Shown here piece by piece: positions 8,754-17,329 of a DNA stretch of 64,000 nt. Numbering within the stretch: position 1 is the first letter of the stretch; the number at the start of each line of letters is the position of its first letter. This stretch comes from Hyphomicrobiales bacterium (GTDB lineage: Bacteria; Pseudomonadota; Alphaproteobacteria; Rhizobiales; Rhizobiaceae). The stretch lies in the NCBI GenBank assembly GCA_021775415.1, contig JAJFHV010000010.1:310001-374000 (forward strand), in the 5' to 3' direction. The notes beneath the pieces are model-generated. The model saw only the letters and a list, made by a program, of their open reading frames with translations, did not search any database and was not told the origin of the DNA. The translations under genes were made by a program, and so were the position numbers.

Positions 8754-10067
8754 ATGTCGAGCGCACCGAAAACTGACTGGAACACAGACGCTATTTTAGA
8801 GCGGCGTGAGGCTCACTACGCAGCTTCCCAGCTTTCCTTTATGCCCTATGAAACTCCACTGATTTTCAAGCGCGGTCAGGGACAATATTTGTGGGATGAG
8901 AAAGACAACAAATACACTGATCTTCTGGGCATGAATGTGTGCATCTCCGTCGGCCATGCTCATCCACTGGTTACAGAAGCTGTGTGCAAACAAGCTGCTG
9001 ATCTTGCGCACTGCACGACGATGTTCTGTCATCCAACACCTGCGCATCTCGCAGAAGAACTCGTTGCCACCATGCCCAAGGGGCATGACTGGGTCGTGCA
9101 TTTCACCAATTCTGGGGCCGAGGCAATTGATCTTGCGCTGCTTTTAGCACGGGCGGCAACCGGAAACATCGATTTTCTGGCGCTTCGCAGCGGCTATCAT
9201 GGGGCGACTTTCGGTGCGCAATCCCTCACCGGAATCGCGGGCTTTCGCCACAACGTACCGTTGATGGAAGGTATCCATCATGTGGCTGAGCCCAATCAAT
9301 ATCGCGGCGTGTTTGGAGAAGGTGCAGTTCCTTATCTGGAAGAAATTGATCGAACAATTACAGGCGCTACCAGTGGCAATCTTGCCGGCATGATAATCGA
9401 GCCGGTTCAGGGCTATGGCGGCATTGTTGAAATGCCGGGAGGCTACATTTCAGGTGCAGCGGAACGCGTGCGAGCGCAAGGTGGTCTGTTGGTAATCGAT
9501 GAGGTGCAATCGGGATTTGCCCGCACCGGTGAGAATTTCTGGGCATTTGAATCACATGGTGTGGTTCCCGACATCATGGTTTGCGCGAAGGGCATCGGTA
9601 ATGGCTACCCACTCGCTGCAGTTGTCGCAAAACGGGATATCGCGGATGCCATGAAGGGTAAATTCCTGTTTCATACCTATGGCGCCAATCCAGTGTGTTG
9701 CGCTGCCGGTCGCGCTGTGTTGCAGGCCTTGAGAGAAGAGAAGCTGCAAGCCAACGCCGAAAAAGTCGGCAGCGCGCTTTTGAAAGTCTTGAGTGGATTG
9801 CAGCAGAAATACGAGATTATCGGCGACGTGCGAGGTCGCGGTCTGATGCTGGCAATCGAGTTGGTAAAAGACCGCCAATCGAAAACTCCTGCTACAGAAG
9901 AAACTGCACGTGTGTTTGAAGCCTCAAGAAAGCACGGGCTGATCCTTTCCAAATCCGGGCCACATCGCTCGGTCCTTCGGATGGTGCCGCCGCTCTGTTT
10001 GTCGATGGAAGATGTCGACCCAATCGCGCAAGCCATGGAAGCAAGTTTCGCGGAAGCCGGAGTCTAA
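8754..10067 (+). CDS. Class III PLP aminotransferase, AGXT2-like
   Basis: The 437-aa class III (acetylornithine/GABA-type) aminotransferase has the PLP lysine in CAKGIGNGYP, the cofactor Asp in VIDEVQSGFARTG and the phosphate loop NSGAEAIDLAL. Overall blocks resemble alanine:glyoxylate aminotransferase 2. It lies directly upstream of the glycine riboswitch and gcvTHP on the same strand. A glyoxylate-to-glycine (or beta-amino acid) transaminase feeding the glycine cleavage system is therefore the simplest reading, though specificity is not readable from sequence. GGAATAAGAATT before the ATG serves as a modest ribosome binding site. Confidence 0.85.
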   Translation: MSSAPKTDWNTDAILERREAHYAASQLSFMPYETPLIFKRGQGQYLWDEKDNKYTDLLGMNVCISVGHAHPLVTEAVCKQAADLAHCTTMFCHPTPAHLAEELVATMPKGHDWVVHFTNSGAEAIDLALLLARAATGNIDFLALRSGYHGATFGAQSLTGIAGFRHNVPLMEGIHHVAEPNQYRGVFGEGAVPYLEEIDRTITGATSGNLAGMIIEPVQGYGGIVEMPGGYISGAAERVRAQGGLLVIDEVQSGFARTGENFWAFESHGVVPDIMVCAKGIGNGYPLAAVVAKRDIADAMKGKFLFHTYGANPVCCAAGRAVLQALREEKLQANAEKVGSALLKVLSGLQQKYEIIGDVRGRGLMLAIELVKDRQSKTPATEETARVFEASRKHGLILSKSGPHRSVLRMVPPLCLSMEDVDPIAQAMEASFAEAGV

Positions 10068-10160
10068 GTGGGATTGATCACATGGTGTTGAAACAGTTGC
10101 ACTCTTGGATAACTTGACAAGCGCTGCTGTCTGCGTAAACGTTGATGCACAAGACTTGCA

Positions 10161-10378
10161 TGCGGGAGAGATCGGGCACATGTGACCCGGCACCGAAGGA
10201 GCAACCGCCCCGGAAACTCTCAGGTACTAAGGACCGCTATTCAAATCTTCTGCAATAGGCGTTGCAGTATTATAACTCTGGAGAGCAACGGCCTGGCCGT
10301 TCACCGAAGGGGGCAAGCGCATCTAATATATGTTGGATGGGCGAATTCTCTCAGGTTTTTGACAGATGGGGCAGGCTG
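10161..10378 (+). promoter_or_regulatory. Tandem glycine riboswitch upstream of gcvT
   Basis: Two copies of the glycine aptamer core are visible. Aptamer 1 (about 10161-10240) has GGGAGAG, CACCGAAGGAGCAA and CTCTCAGGTA followed by GGACCG. Aptamer 2 (about 10277-10378) has GGAGAG, CACCGAAGGGGGCAA and CTCTCAGGTTTTTGACAGATGGGG. The order, the short linker and the position just before a glycine cleavage operon are those of the classic cooperative tandem glycine riboswitch, normally an ON switch when glycine is abundant. A TTGACA at 10114-10119 may be the -35 of the leader promoter, but the -10 is poor. Confidence 0.93.
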
Positions 10379-10424
10379 AACTTTTGCGGTTCGGTGCATC
10401 TGTGTGAAAAACTGAAAGAGACCA

Positions 10425-11564
10425 ATGTCCGAAGATACCACTGATACTCCCCTTCTAACCACACCACTCGACAAACTACATGTAAGCCTTGGCGGGCGCA
10501 TGGTTGGCTTTGCCGGTTATTCAATGCCGGTTCAATATCCTGCCGGCATCGTTACCGAGCACAATCATACCCGCTCAAAAGCGGGTTTGTTTGATGTCTC
10601 CCACATGGGTCAATGCTGGCTGAAAGGTGACAGTCACGAGGCCGTGGCGAGCGCGCTGGAAAAGCTGCTTCCCGGCGAAGTTCAAGCACTTGAACCGGGT
10701 CGCACCCGATACACACAGTTTACGAACCAGGATGGCGGTATCATTGATGATTTGATGGTGACCCGTCCGATTGATCCGGCAGATGCGGGCAAGCTCTATC
10801 TGGTGGTCAATGCATCACGCAAGGATGTCGATTATCAACTTCTCAAAGAGGGCCTTGATCCGTCAGTTACACTGGAACCCATTGAGGATCGAGCGCTTAT
10901 TGCGCTGCAGGGACCATCATCTGAAACTGTTATAAACAGCCTTTCAGACGGAGTAGAGGACATGGCTTTCATGTCTTCGCACAGCCTGAAAATTGCCGGT
11001 ATCGATTGCTGGATTTCAAGATCTGGTTATTCAGGTGAAGACGGGTTTGAAATATCAGTGCCATCAGAGAGCGCTTCTTCGCTGGCTGAACAACTGCTAT
11101 CTCATCCCGATGTGATTGCCTGTGGATTGGGTGCGCGGGATTCCCTCCGACTTGAGGCAGGCCTTTGTCTTTACGGGAATGATATCGACGAAACCACCAG
11201 CCCGATTGAAGCCGGACTTATTTGGTCAATTTCCAAACGCCGTCGCGAAGCAGGTGGATTCCCCGGAGAAGATCGGATCAAGCGGGAAATCGCAGATGGT
11301 GCAAAGAGAAAACGCGTTGGCATCTTGCCGGGAGGGCGCGCGCCGGCAAGAGACGGCACTGAGATTACCAATGAGCCGGGCAATGTTGTCGGCAAGATAA
11401 CCTCTGGTGGATTTGGCCCAACCCTCGGTGGTCCGGTTGCGATGGGCTATGTGCCAACGGAACTTGCAGCAGTTGGCACCAGCCTCAATTTAATGGTGCG
11501 CGGAAAAACACTACCGGCAAGTGTAGCCAAGCTGCCGTTCGTTCCACCCAATTTCAAACGATAA
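10425..11564 (+). CDS. gcvT: Glycine cleavage system T protein (aminomethyltransferase)
   Basis: The 379-aa protein matches GcvT throughout: GFAGYSMPVQYPAGIVTEHNHTR, GLFDVSHMGQ, LIALQGPSS, SRSGYSGEDGFEIS, GARDSLRLEAGLCLYGNDID and a C-terminal barrel with TSGGFGPTLGGPVAMGYV. It transfers the aminomethyl carbon from the H-protein lipoyl arm to tetrahydrofolate, releasing ammonia. It is the first gene of gcvT-gcvH-gcvP and lies about 45 bp after the riboswitch. An AAAGAGACC stretch before the ATG provides the ribosome binding site. Confidence 0.97.
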   Translation: MSEDTTDTPLLTTPLDKLHVSLGGRMVGFAGYSMPVQYPAGIVTEHNHTRSKAGLFDVSHMGQCWLKGDSHEAVASALEKLLPGEVQALEPGRTRYTQFTNQDGGIIDDLMVTRPIDPADAGKLYLVVNASRKDVDYQLLKEGLDPSVTLEPIEDRALIALQGPSSETVINSLSDGVEDMAFMSSHSLKIAGIDCWISRSGYSGEDGFEISVPSESASSLAEQLLSHPDVIACGLGARDSLRLEAGLCLYGNDIDETTSPIEAGLIWSISKRRREAGGFPGEDRIKREIADGAKRKRVGILPGGRAPARDGTEITNEPGNVVGKITSGGFGPTLGGPVAMGYVPTELAAVGTSLNLMVRGKTLPASVAKLPFVPPNFKR

Positions 11565-11585
11565 AAATCAAAAGGAGAAGAACAC

Positions 11586-11951
11586 ATGACACTAAAATAT
11601 ACAGATGATCACGAGTGGGTAAGCGTTGAAGGTGACACCGCCACATTCGGCATCACCAACCACGCACAGGAACAATTAGGCGAACTGGTCTACGTTGAAC
11701 TGCCCGCCGTTGGAGCCCAGGTCACAAAGGGTGGTGATGCAGCCGTTGTTGAATCAGTCAAGGCTGCAAGTGATGTATTCGCACCAATATCGGGCGAAGT
11801 GGTTGCGATTAACGATACGCTCGAGGCAGAACCAACCAAGGTCAATGAGGACCCGGAAGGCTCAGGATGGCTCGCGAAAATAAAGATTTCAGATGCCAGT
11901 GAAATGGATTCGATGATGGATGCTGACGCCTACGCGAAGCATACCGGTTAG
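11586..11951 (+). CDS. gcvH: Glycine cleavage system H protein
   Basis: The 121-aa lipoyl carrier has the typical length. The lipoylation lysine is Lys59 in VVESVKAASDVFAP. H protein shuttles the aminomethyl group from P protein to T protein and electrons to the L protein. AAAGGAGAAGAACAC before the ATG is a strong ribosome binding site. It lies 21 bp after gcvT and 21 bp before gcvP. Confidence 0.97.
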   Translation: MTLKYTDDHEWVSVEGDTATFGITNHAQEQLGELVYVELPAVGAQVTKGGDAAVVESVKAASDVFAPISGEVVAINDTLEAEPTKVNEDPEGSGWLAKIKISDASEMDSMMDADAYAKHTG

Positions 11952-11972
11952 TACCAAACGGAGAACATAAAA

Positions 11973-14879
11973 ATGCCAGCTAAACGCCAACGACTGACCG
12001 ATCTTCAGGCGGGTGCAAACTTCATTCCACGTCATATTGGCCCTCGGGATGCAGATATTGCATCCATGCTCAAAACCGTGGGTGCCAGTTCGCTCGATGA
12101 TTTGATCGAGAAGGTAATTCCCAAAGACATTCGGGTGGATGGGTTACTTGAATTGCCCGAAGCCTTGAGTGAGCGAAACGCGCTATCTGATCTTCGGCGG
12201 GTAGCCGGAAGAAACCAGGCATTCACTTCAATGATCGGGATGGGGTATTACGGCTGCGTTACGCCAAAAGTTGTCCTGAGGCGTTTGCTTGAAAGTCCGG
12301 GTTGGTACACGGCGTACACTCCTTATCAATCGGAAGTCAGCCAGGGCCGGCTGGAAGCTTTGATGAACTATCAACAAATGGTTTGCGACCTGACAGGGCT
12401 CGACCTTGCCAACGCTTCATTGCTTGATGAAGGTACCGCAGTCGCTGAATCCATCGCGATGGGGCGGCGCATATCCAAGAGCCAATCCAATAAGTTTTTT
12501 CTGGACAAAGACACCCATCCACAAACCATTGCGGTAGCGCAAACCAGAGCAAATGCTTTTGGATATGAAGTCATCATAGGCGACCCGCAAAGCGACCTGG
12601 TCGCAGATGACGTATTTGCGGCAGTGCTTTCCTATCCTGGATCAAGTGGGCAAATCACAGATTTTTCAAAGATCACCAAGTCGCTCAGTGAGGCAGGAGC
12701 GTTGTCCATATTTGCGACCGACCTTCTGGCTTTGACGCTGATTACTTCGCCCGGTGAAATGGGTGCAGATATTGCAGTGGGTTCCTCACAACGCTTTGGC
12801 GTTCCAATGGGATATGGCGGACCACATGCGGCATTCTTTGCAACCAAAGATGCCTACAAACGATCAATTCCTGGCCGGATCATTGGGGTCTCAACCGATG
12901 CGAATGGCCATCAGGCCTATCGAATGGCGCTTCAAACACGTGAACAGCATATCCGCCGCGACAAGGCGACAAGCAACATCTGCACGGCGCAGGTTTTGCT
13001 GGCTGTCATTGCCGGAATGTTTGCGGTTTATCACGGCCCTGATGGTTTGCGGAAAATTGCCGGCCGTGTTCATCGGTATGCCGAGATTTGTGCGCATGAA
13101 ATTGCCCGCCTCGGCTACGATGTCGTTACCACTAGTTTCTTCGACACAATTACAGTTCACGTTCCCGGACGTGCCCACGCCATTTTGGCCAAGGCAAAGG
13201 AAAAGAAAATCAACCTCAGGATGGTCGACGGGGATCATCTTGGCATTTCTGTGGACCAGACTACGCGTCGTTCAGAAGTTGAGAGACTTCTTTCCTGCTT
13301 TGACCGCAACGCCATGGTTGGACAAACACTGGATGATGCTGATGAGAAGGTAAAGGAATGTATCCCAGCAGCGCTACAGCGCAAGTCCGAATTCATGATC
13401 CATCCGGTGTTCCATCTTTATCACAGCGAGACGGAACTCTTGCGTTACCTGCGTCAGTTGCAGGCCAAGGATATTGCACTTGATCGCTCGATGATTGCTC
13501 TAGGTTCGTGCACAATGAAACTCAATGGCACGACGGAAATGATCCCGATTACCTGGCGGGAATTTGCGCATATGCATCCATTTGTGCCGCTTGAGCAGGC
13601 GCAAGGCTATCAACAGCTGTTTGACGATTTTGAAGCAATGCTGTGCGAAATCACTGGCTTTGATGCAGTTTCCTTGCAGCCCAATGCGGGCAGTCAGGGT
13701 GAATATTCTGGCTTGTTGGCCATCCGCGCCTGGCATGTTGCCAATGGTGATGAACACCGAAATATCTGTCTTATTCCAACATCTGCACATGGAACCAATC
13801 CTGCTTCTGCCGTCATGGCGGGGCTCAAGGTGGTAGCAGTTCAATGTGATGCCGAGGGGAATGTTGACGTAGGTGATTTGAAAGCCAAGGCTGAAGAACA
13901 CTCGGAAAACCTCGCGGCATTGATGATCACCTATCCTTCAACGCACGGGGTTTTTGAATCTGCAATCAGGGAAATATGTGAAGTTATTCACAAGAATGGC
14001 GGTCAGGTTTATCTCGACGGAGCAAATCTCAATGCACTGGTTGGAATTGTTCAACCCGGCAAGATTGGTGCCGATGTTTGCCACATGAATCTTCACAAGA
14101 CATTCTGTATTCCACATGGTGGTGGCGGACCTGGTGTTGGGCCAATTGGCGTCAAATCTCACCTGGCAAAATTCCTGCCGGATCACGTGGTAATAGATGG
14201 GGTAAACCCTGCTGCTGCGGGTCAGGAAACCATTGGTCAGGTTGCGTCTGCTCCATGGGGTTCTGCATCTATTTTGCCAATCTCCTGGGCGTATATTGCG
14301 ATGATGGGGAATGAAGGGTTGCGACGTGCTACTGCCGTTGCGATTCTGAATGCCAACTACATCGCAGCGAAACTGAAAAGTCACTTTCCAGTACTTTACT
14401 CAGGACCCGGTGGATACGTTGCACATGAGTGCATTCTCGACATGCGTGATTTCAAGGAAAGCTGTGGCGTAACTGTTGAAGATGTAGCAAAACGCCTGGT
14501 CGATTATGGCTATCATGCGCCGACTGTGTCGTTTCCGGTGGTAGAAACCATGATGGTTGAACCGACCGAGTCTGAAAGCAAGCAGGAGATTGACCGTTTC
14601 TGCGATGCGATGATTTCGATCGCCGCAGAGATATCTGAAATCCGTGACGGGAAAGTCGACCTGGAAAGCAATTTGCTTCACAATGCACCGCATACGCAAG
14701 AGCTTTTGATGGGTGATTGGAAACACAGTTACTCCAAAGAAAGAGCATTCTTTCCGCTTCCGTTTGTTCGTGCGGACAAGTATTGGCCGCCAGTTGGCAG
14801 GGTCGACAATGTGCAGGGCGACCGAAACCTTGTGTGCAGTTGCCCGCCGATGGAGGCTTATCTGGACGCGGCGGAATAG
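11973..14879 (+). CDS. gcvP: Glycine dehydrogenase (decarboxylating), P protein
   Basis: The 968-aa single-chain P protein (fused alpha and beta halves) decarboxylates glycine and loads the aminomethyl group onto H protein. The N-terminal half begins [17 protein letters not shown]; the C-terminal half carries the PLP lysine in [17 protein letters not shown] and the usual glycine-rich loop. Length is normal for bacterial homodimeric P proteins. It ends the gcv operon. No lpd is nearby, so dihydrolipoyl dehydrogenase must come from elsewhere in the genome. Confidence 0.97.
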   Translation: MPAKRQRLTDLQAGANFIPRHIGPRDADIASMLKTVGASSLDDLIEKVIPKDIRVDGLLELPEALSERNALSDLRRVAGRNQAFTSMIGMGYYGCVTPKVVLRRLLESPGWYTAYTPYQSEVSQGRLEALMNYQQMVCDLTGLDLANASLLDEGTAVAESIAMGRRISKSQSNKFFLDKDTHPQTIAVAQTRANAFGYEVIIGDPQSDLVADDVFAAVLSYPGSSGQITDFSKITKSLSEAGALSIFATDLLALTLITSPGEMGADIAVGSSQRFGVPMGYGGPHAAFFATKDAYKRSIPGRIIGVSTDANGHQAYRMALQTREQHIRRDKATSNICTAQVLLAVIAGMFAVYHGPDGLRKIAGRVHRYAEICAHEIARLGYDVVTTSFFDTITVHVPGRAHAILAKAKEKKINLRMVDGDHLGISVDQTTRRSEVERLLSCFDRNAMVGQTLDDADEKVKECIPAALQRKSEFMIHPVFHLYHSETELLRYLRQLQAKDIALDRSMIALGSCTMKLNGTTEMIPITWREFAHMHPFVPLEQAQGYQQLFDDFEAMLCEITGFDAVSLQPNAGSQGEYSGLLAIRAWHVANGDEHRNICLIPTSAHGTNPASAVMAGLKVVAVQCDAEGNVDVGDLKAKAEEHSENLAALMITYPSTHGVFESAIREICEVIHKNGGQVYLDGANLNALVGIVQPGKIGADVCHMNLHKTFCIPHGGGGPGVGPIGVKSHLAKFLPDHVVIDGVNPAAAGQETIGQVASAPWGSASILPISWAYIAMMGNEGLRRATAVAILNANYIAAKLKSHFPVLYSGPGGYVAHECILDMRDFKESCGVTVEDVAKRLVDYGYHAPTVSFPVVETMMVEPTESESKQEIDRFCDAMISIAAEISEIRDGKVDLESNLLHNAPHTQELLMGDWKHSYSKERAFFPLPFVRADKYWPPVGRVDNVQGDRNLVCSCPPMEAYLDAAE

Positions 14880-14932
14880 CTTCTGGCTGAATTTACCCTA
14901 CAAAACTCTTTTTATTGCAAAATATTGAGAAT

Positions 14933-14971
14933 TGCTGTTCACTATCAATAAATCATTGATAGTGAACAGCA
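14933..14971. promoter_or_regulatory. Perfect 17-bp-arm palindrome abutting a LysR start codon
   Basis: TGCTGTTCACTATCAAT at 14933-14949 is repeated in perfect inverted form at 14955-14971 around the 5-nt loop AAATC. The ATG of the downstream LysR gene begins only 4 nt after the right arm. No run of T follows, so a rho-independent terminator for gcvP is unlikely. It contains a T-N11-A-like symmetrical core typical of LysR operators, so an autoregulatory operator is the best guess. As RNA it would form a hairpin over the place where a ribosome binding site should be. Confidence 0.7.
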
Positions 14972-14974
14972 TCC

Positions 14975-15889
14975 ATGCCTTATCTCGACAGCATACGTGT
15001 ATTTGTAAGAACCGTGGAACTCGGTAGCATTACTGCGGCTGGGCGAGATCAACGGCTTACACCAGCCGTTGCAAGCAACCGGATCAAGGAACTTGAGCGG
15101 CGTTTGGGCCTGAGGCTCTTTAATCGAACAACCCGTAAACTCGTGCCCACCGAAGTGGGACGGCTTTATTATGATTATGCCACCAAGGTTGTCGACACGC
15201 TGGAACAGTCCGAAGCGATCGTATCAGGTTATTCAAAAGCTCCGAAGGGCGTTGTTAAAGTGACCGCACCTTTGGGCATTGGACGGCGAATTATCGCGCC
15301 TTATGTACCGGAATTTAATGACGCCTACCCGGACATATCCGTCCGATTACGGCTTTCCGATCGAAAAGTGGATCTATTTGACGAAGGCGTAGATGTTGCT
15401 TTCGTATTGGGGGACTTACGGGATTCCAATATGAAGATCCGCAACATCACCGATTGCCGGCGCGTCCTGTGTGCTTCTCCCGATTACCTCTCCAAGTTTG
15501 GAACTCCGGAAACACCTGAGGAACTGATTTCAAAACCGCATAACTGTCTTTTGCTGCGTTTCCCGGGATCGGAAGAGTATTACTGGAACCTTGAAACAGA
15601 TCAGGGGCAGCAGAAATATCAGGTTGTTGGATCCTACGATGCAGACGAAGGGGATGTTTTAACCGGTTGGGCCATCGACGGTCGCGGCATTGTAAACAAG
15701 CCCTACTTTGAGGTGTCACAGTATATCCAATCCGGACAATTGGTCCCGATATTGGAAAACACGCCGCCACCCGTATCAAGATTTGCATGCATGTATCCGC
15801 ACCGACGCTTACAAGACCCGAAAGTCAGAATCTTTGTCGACTTCATGATCAAGCAGTGCAAGCAGCATGTCCAATCACTCAACGTCTAA
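14975..15889 (+). CDS. LysR-family transcriptional regulator
   Basis: The 304-aa regulator has an N-terminal HTH (MPYLDSIRVFVRTVELGS then ITAAGRDQRLTPAVASNRIKELE) and a LysR substrate-binding domain of the common DsdA/CrgA-like type (VKVTAPLGIGRRIIAPYVPEF). It sits between gcvP and the ureidoglycine-hydrolase-like gene on the same strand. No normal Shine-Dalgarno is visible because the preceding bases belong to the palindrome. It could control itself, the cupin gene downstream, or both. Confidence 0.9.
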   Translation: MPYLDSIRVFVRTVELGSITAAGRDQRLTPAVASNRIKELERRLGLRLFNRTTRKLVPTEVGRLYYDYATKVVDTLEQSEAIVSGYSKAPKGVVKVTAPLGIGRRIIAPYVPEFNDAYPDISVRLRLSDRKVDLFDEGVDVAFVLGDLRDSNMKIRNITDCRRVLCASPDYLSKFGTPETPEELISKPHNCLLLRFPGSEEYYWNLETDQGQQKYQVVGSYDADEGDVLTGWAIDGRGIVNKPYFEVSQYIQSGQLVPILENTPPPVSRFACMYPHRRLQDPKVRIFVDFMIKQCKQHVQSLNV

Positions 15890-16011
15890 CGACGGCAAAT
15901 GAAAATCACCGCTCAATGCCTTGAACACATTCAACAACTCTTTGAAAATTACGCAGCTCAAAATCAGTATTCTTAGAGAAATCTTGCACACATAATTGCC
16001 AGGAAAAACCA

Positions 16012-16833
16012 ATGGCCAAGTACTCAAAACCAATCGCGGGCCTGCCGCCACAAAATCAACTGATGACAGACCGGGCGATATTCAACGAAGCATACATCTT
16101 CATTCCGAAAGGCGTGATGCGCGACATCGTCACGAGTTCCCTCCCCCATTGGGATAAAACCCGCGCATGGATTCTTGCCCGCCCGTTGTCAGGATTTGCT
16201 GAAACATTTGCTCAATACATCATGGAAGTTTCGCCCGGCGGTGGCAGTACCAACCCTGAAACGGATTTCGGCGCGCAAGGCGTGCTTTTCATCGTAGATG
16301 GCACACTGACGTTGAAGCTTGAGGGGAAACGCCACACCATGAAACCGGGGGGCTATGCCTATATTCCCGCCGGTGCCGAGTGGGCTGCCACCAACAGCTC
16401 CAAGAAGCCGGTTACTTTTCACTGGGTCCGAAAAGCCTATGAAGAGGTCGAGGGAATTGGGCATCCCCAATCCTTTGTTACCCAAGAACAGGATATCAAG
16501 CCGATTGACATGCCCGATACGGACGGCAAGTGGTCAACCACGCGTTTTGTTGATCCGTCAGACCTTCGTCACGACATGCATGTGAACATCGTCAACTTCG
16601 AGCCGGGTGGCATTATCCCGTTTGCCGAAACCCATGTGATGGAACACGGCATCTTCGTTTTGGAAGGCCAAGCGGTTTACAGGCTCAACAATGACTGGGT
16701 GGAAGTTGAGGCGGGCGACTTCATGTGGTTGCGGGCATTCTGCCCACAAGGATGTTACGCTGCCGGTTCTTCCCGGTTCCGGTATCTCCTCTACAAGGAT
16801 GTCAATCGACATCCAGAGTTGTGGAAGCGGTGA
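16012..16833 (+). CDS. (S)-ureidoglycine aminohydrolase-like bicupin
   Basis: The 273-aa two-cupin protein resembles AllE/UGHY, which hydrolyses (S)-ureidoglycine to ureidoglycolate and ammonia in allantoin breakdown. The first cupin contains GAQGVLFIVDGTLTLKLEGK and GGYAYIPAGAEW. The second contains ETHVMEHGIFVLEGQ, giving the Glu, His, His ligands of the Mn site, plus GDFMWLRAFCPQ. AGGAAAAACCA precedes the ATG. No allantoinase, allantoate amidohydrolase or ureidoglycolate gene is adjacent, so it is an orphan relative to a ureide pathway; a related amidine or ureide substrate is possible. Confidence 0.75.
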   Translation: MAKYSKPIAGLPPQNQLMTDRAIFNEAYIFIPKGVMRDIVTSSLPHWDKTRAWILARPLSGFAETFAQYIMEVSPGGGSTNPETDFGAQGVLFIVDGTLTLKLEGKRHTMKPGGYAYIPAGAEWAATNSSKKPVTFHWVRKAYEEVEGIGHPQSFVTQEQDIKPIDMPDTDGKWSTTRFVDPSDLRHDMHVNIVNFEPGGIIPFAETHVMEHGIFVLEGQAVYRLNNDWVEVEAGDFMWLRAFCPQGCYAAGSSRFRYLLYKDVNRHPELWKR

Positions 16834-16884
16834 AACTGCCACTCCAACGCCTCACAGATTGTTCCTTGAACACTTCTTCGGACG

Positions 16885-17316
16885 TTAATTGTCCCGAACA
16901 ACGAAAACAGATTGTTTTGCGTGGCGCGCCACGCGCGCTGCGTTCGGCCCCAGCAGATAGTCCTTTGTTTCCGGCCTGTGTGACGCCATGACGATGACAC
17001 CGCATTCCAGTTTATCCGCTACGCGTAATATCTCTTTGTAAATCGTACCTTGCTGAACATCGCTGGATGCAGATACCCCGACGGGGACTTTATCGGCAAC
17101 AAAGGCCGCAAGATCCTTTTCCACTGTGGCCAGCACATTCTTGGCGTGATCAGGCGGAAAAAACGAACCTACCACCGCCATTCCGAAATCAGGAACGACA
17201 GTTAGGACGTGTAACGTACCACCGTTGTTTTTCGCCAGATCAATGGCAACGGGCAGAGCTTTTTTCCAGGAACTTTCCTGATCAAGATCGACAGGTACCA
17301 ATATGGATTTATACAT
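16885..17316 (-). CDS. Universal stress protein UspA family, transporter-linked (TeaD-like)
   Basis: This is a 143-aa single UspA domain starting MYKSILVPVDL. The start at 17314-17316 is chosen because the longer frame only adds a basic leader overlapping the upstream gene. The C-terminal segment LLGPNAARVARHAKQSVFVVR fits the ATP-binding G-x2-x-x9 motif. It is the last gene after a TAXI binding protein and TRAP permease, separated from the permease by 13 bp. In Halomonas TeaABC the UspA protein TeaD negatively regulates the TRAP transporter, and a similar role is inferred here. Confidence 0.85.
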   Translation of the reverse strand: MYKSILVPVDLDQESSWKKALPVAIDLAKNNGGTLHVLTVVPDFGMAVVGSFFPPDHAKNVLATVEKDLAAFVADKVPVGVSASSDVQQGTIYKEILRVADKLECGVIVMASHRPETKDYLLGPNAARVARHAKQSVFVVRDN

Positions 17317-17329
17317 TATCAGTTTCTTT

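Noticed and set aside
14933-14971. Palindrome as terminator of gcvP
   Set aside because: The stem is A/T-rich with no following T-run and overlaps the next gene's start region.
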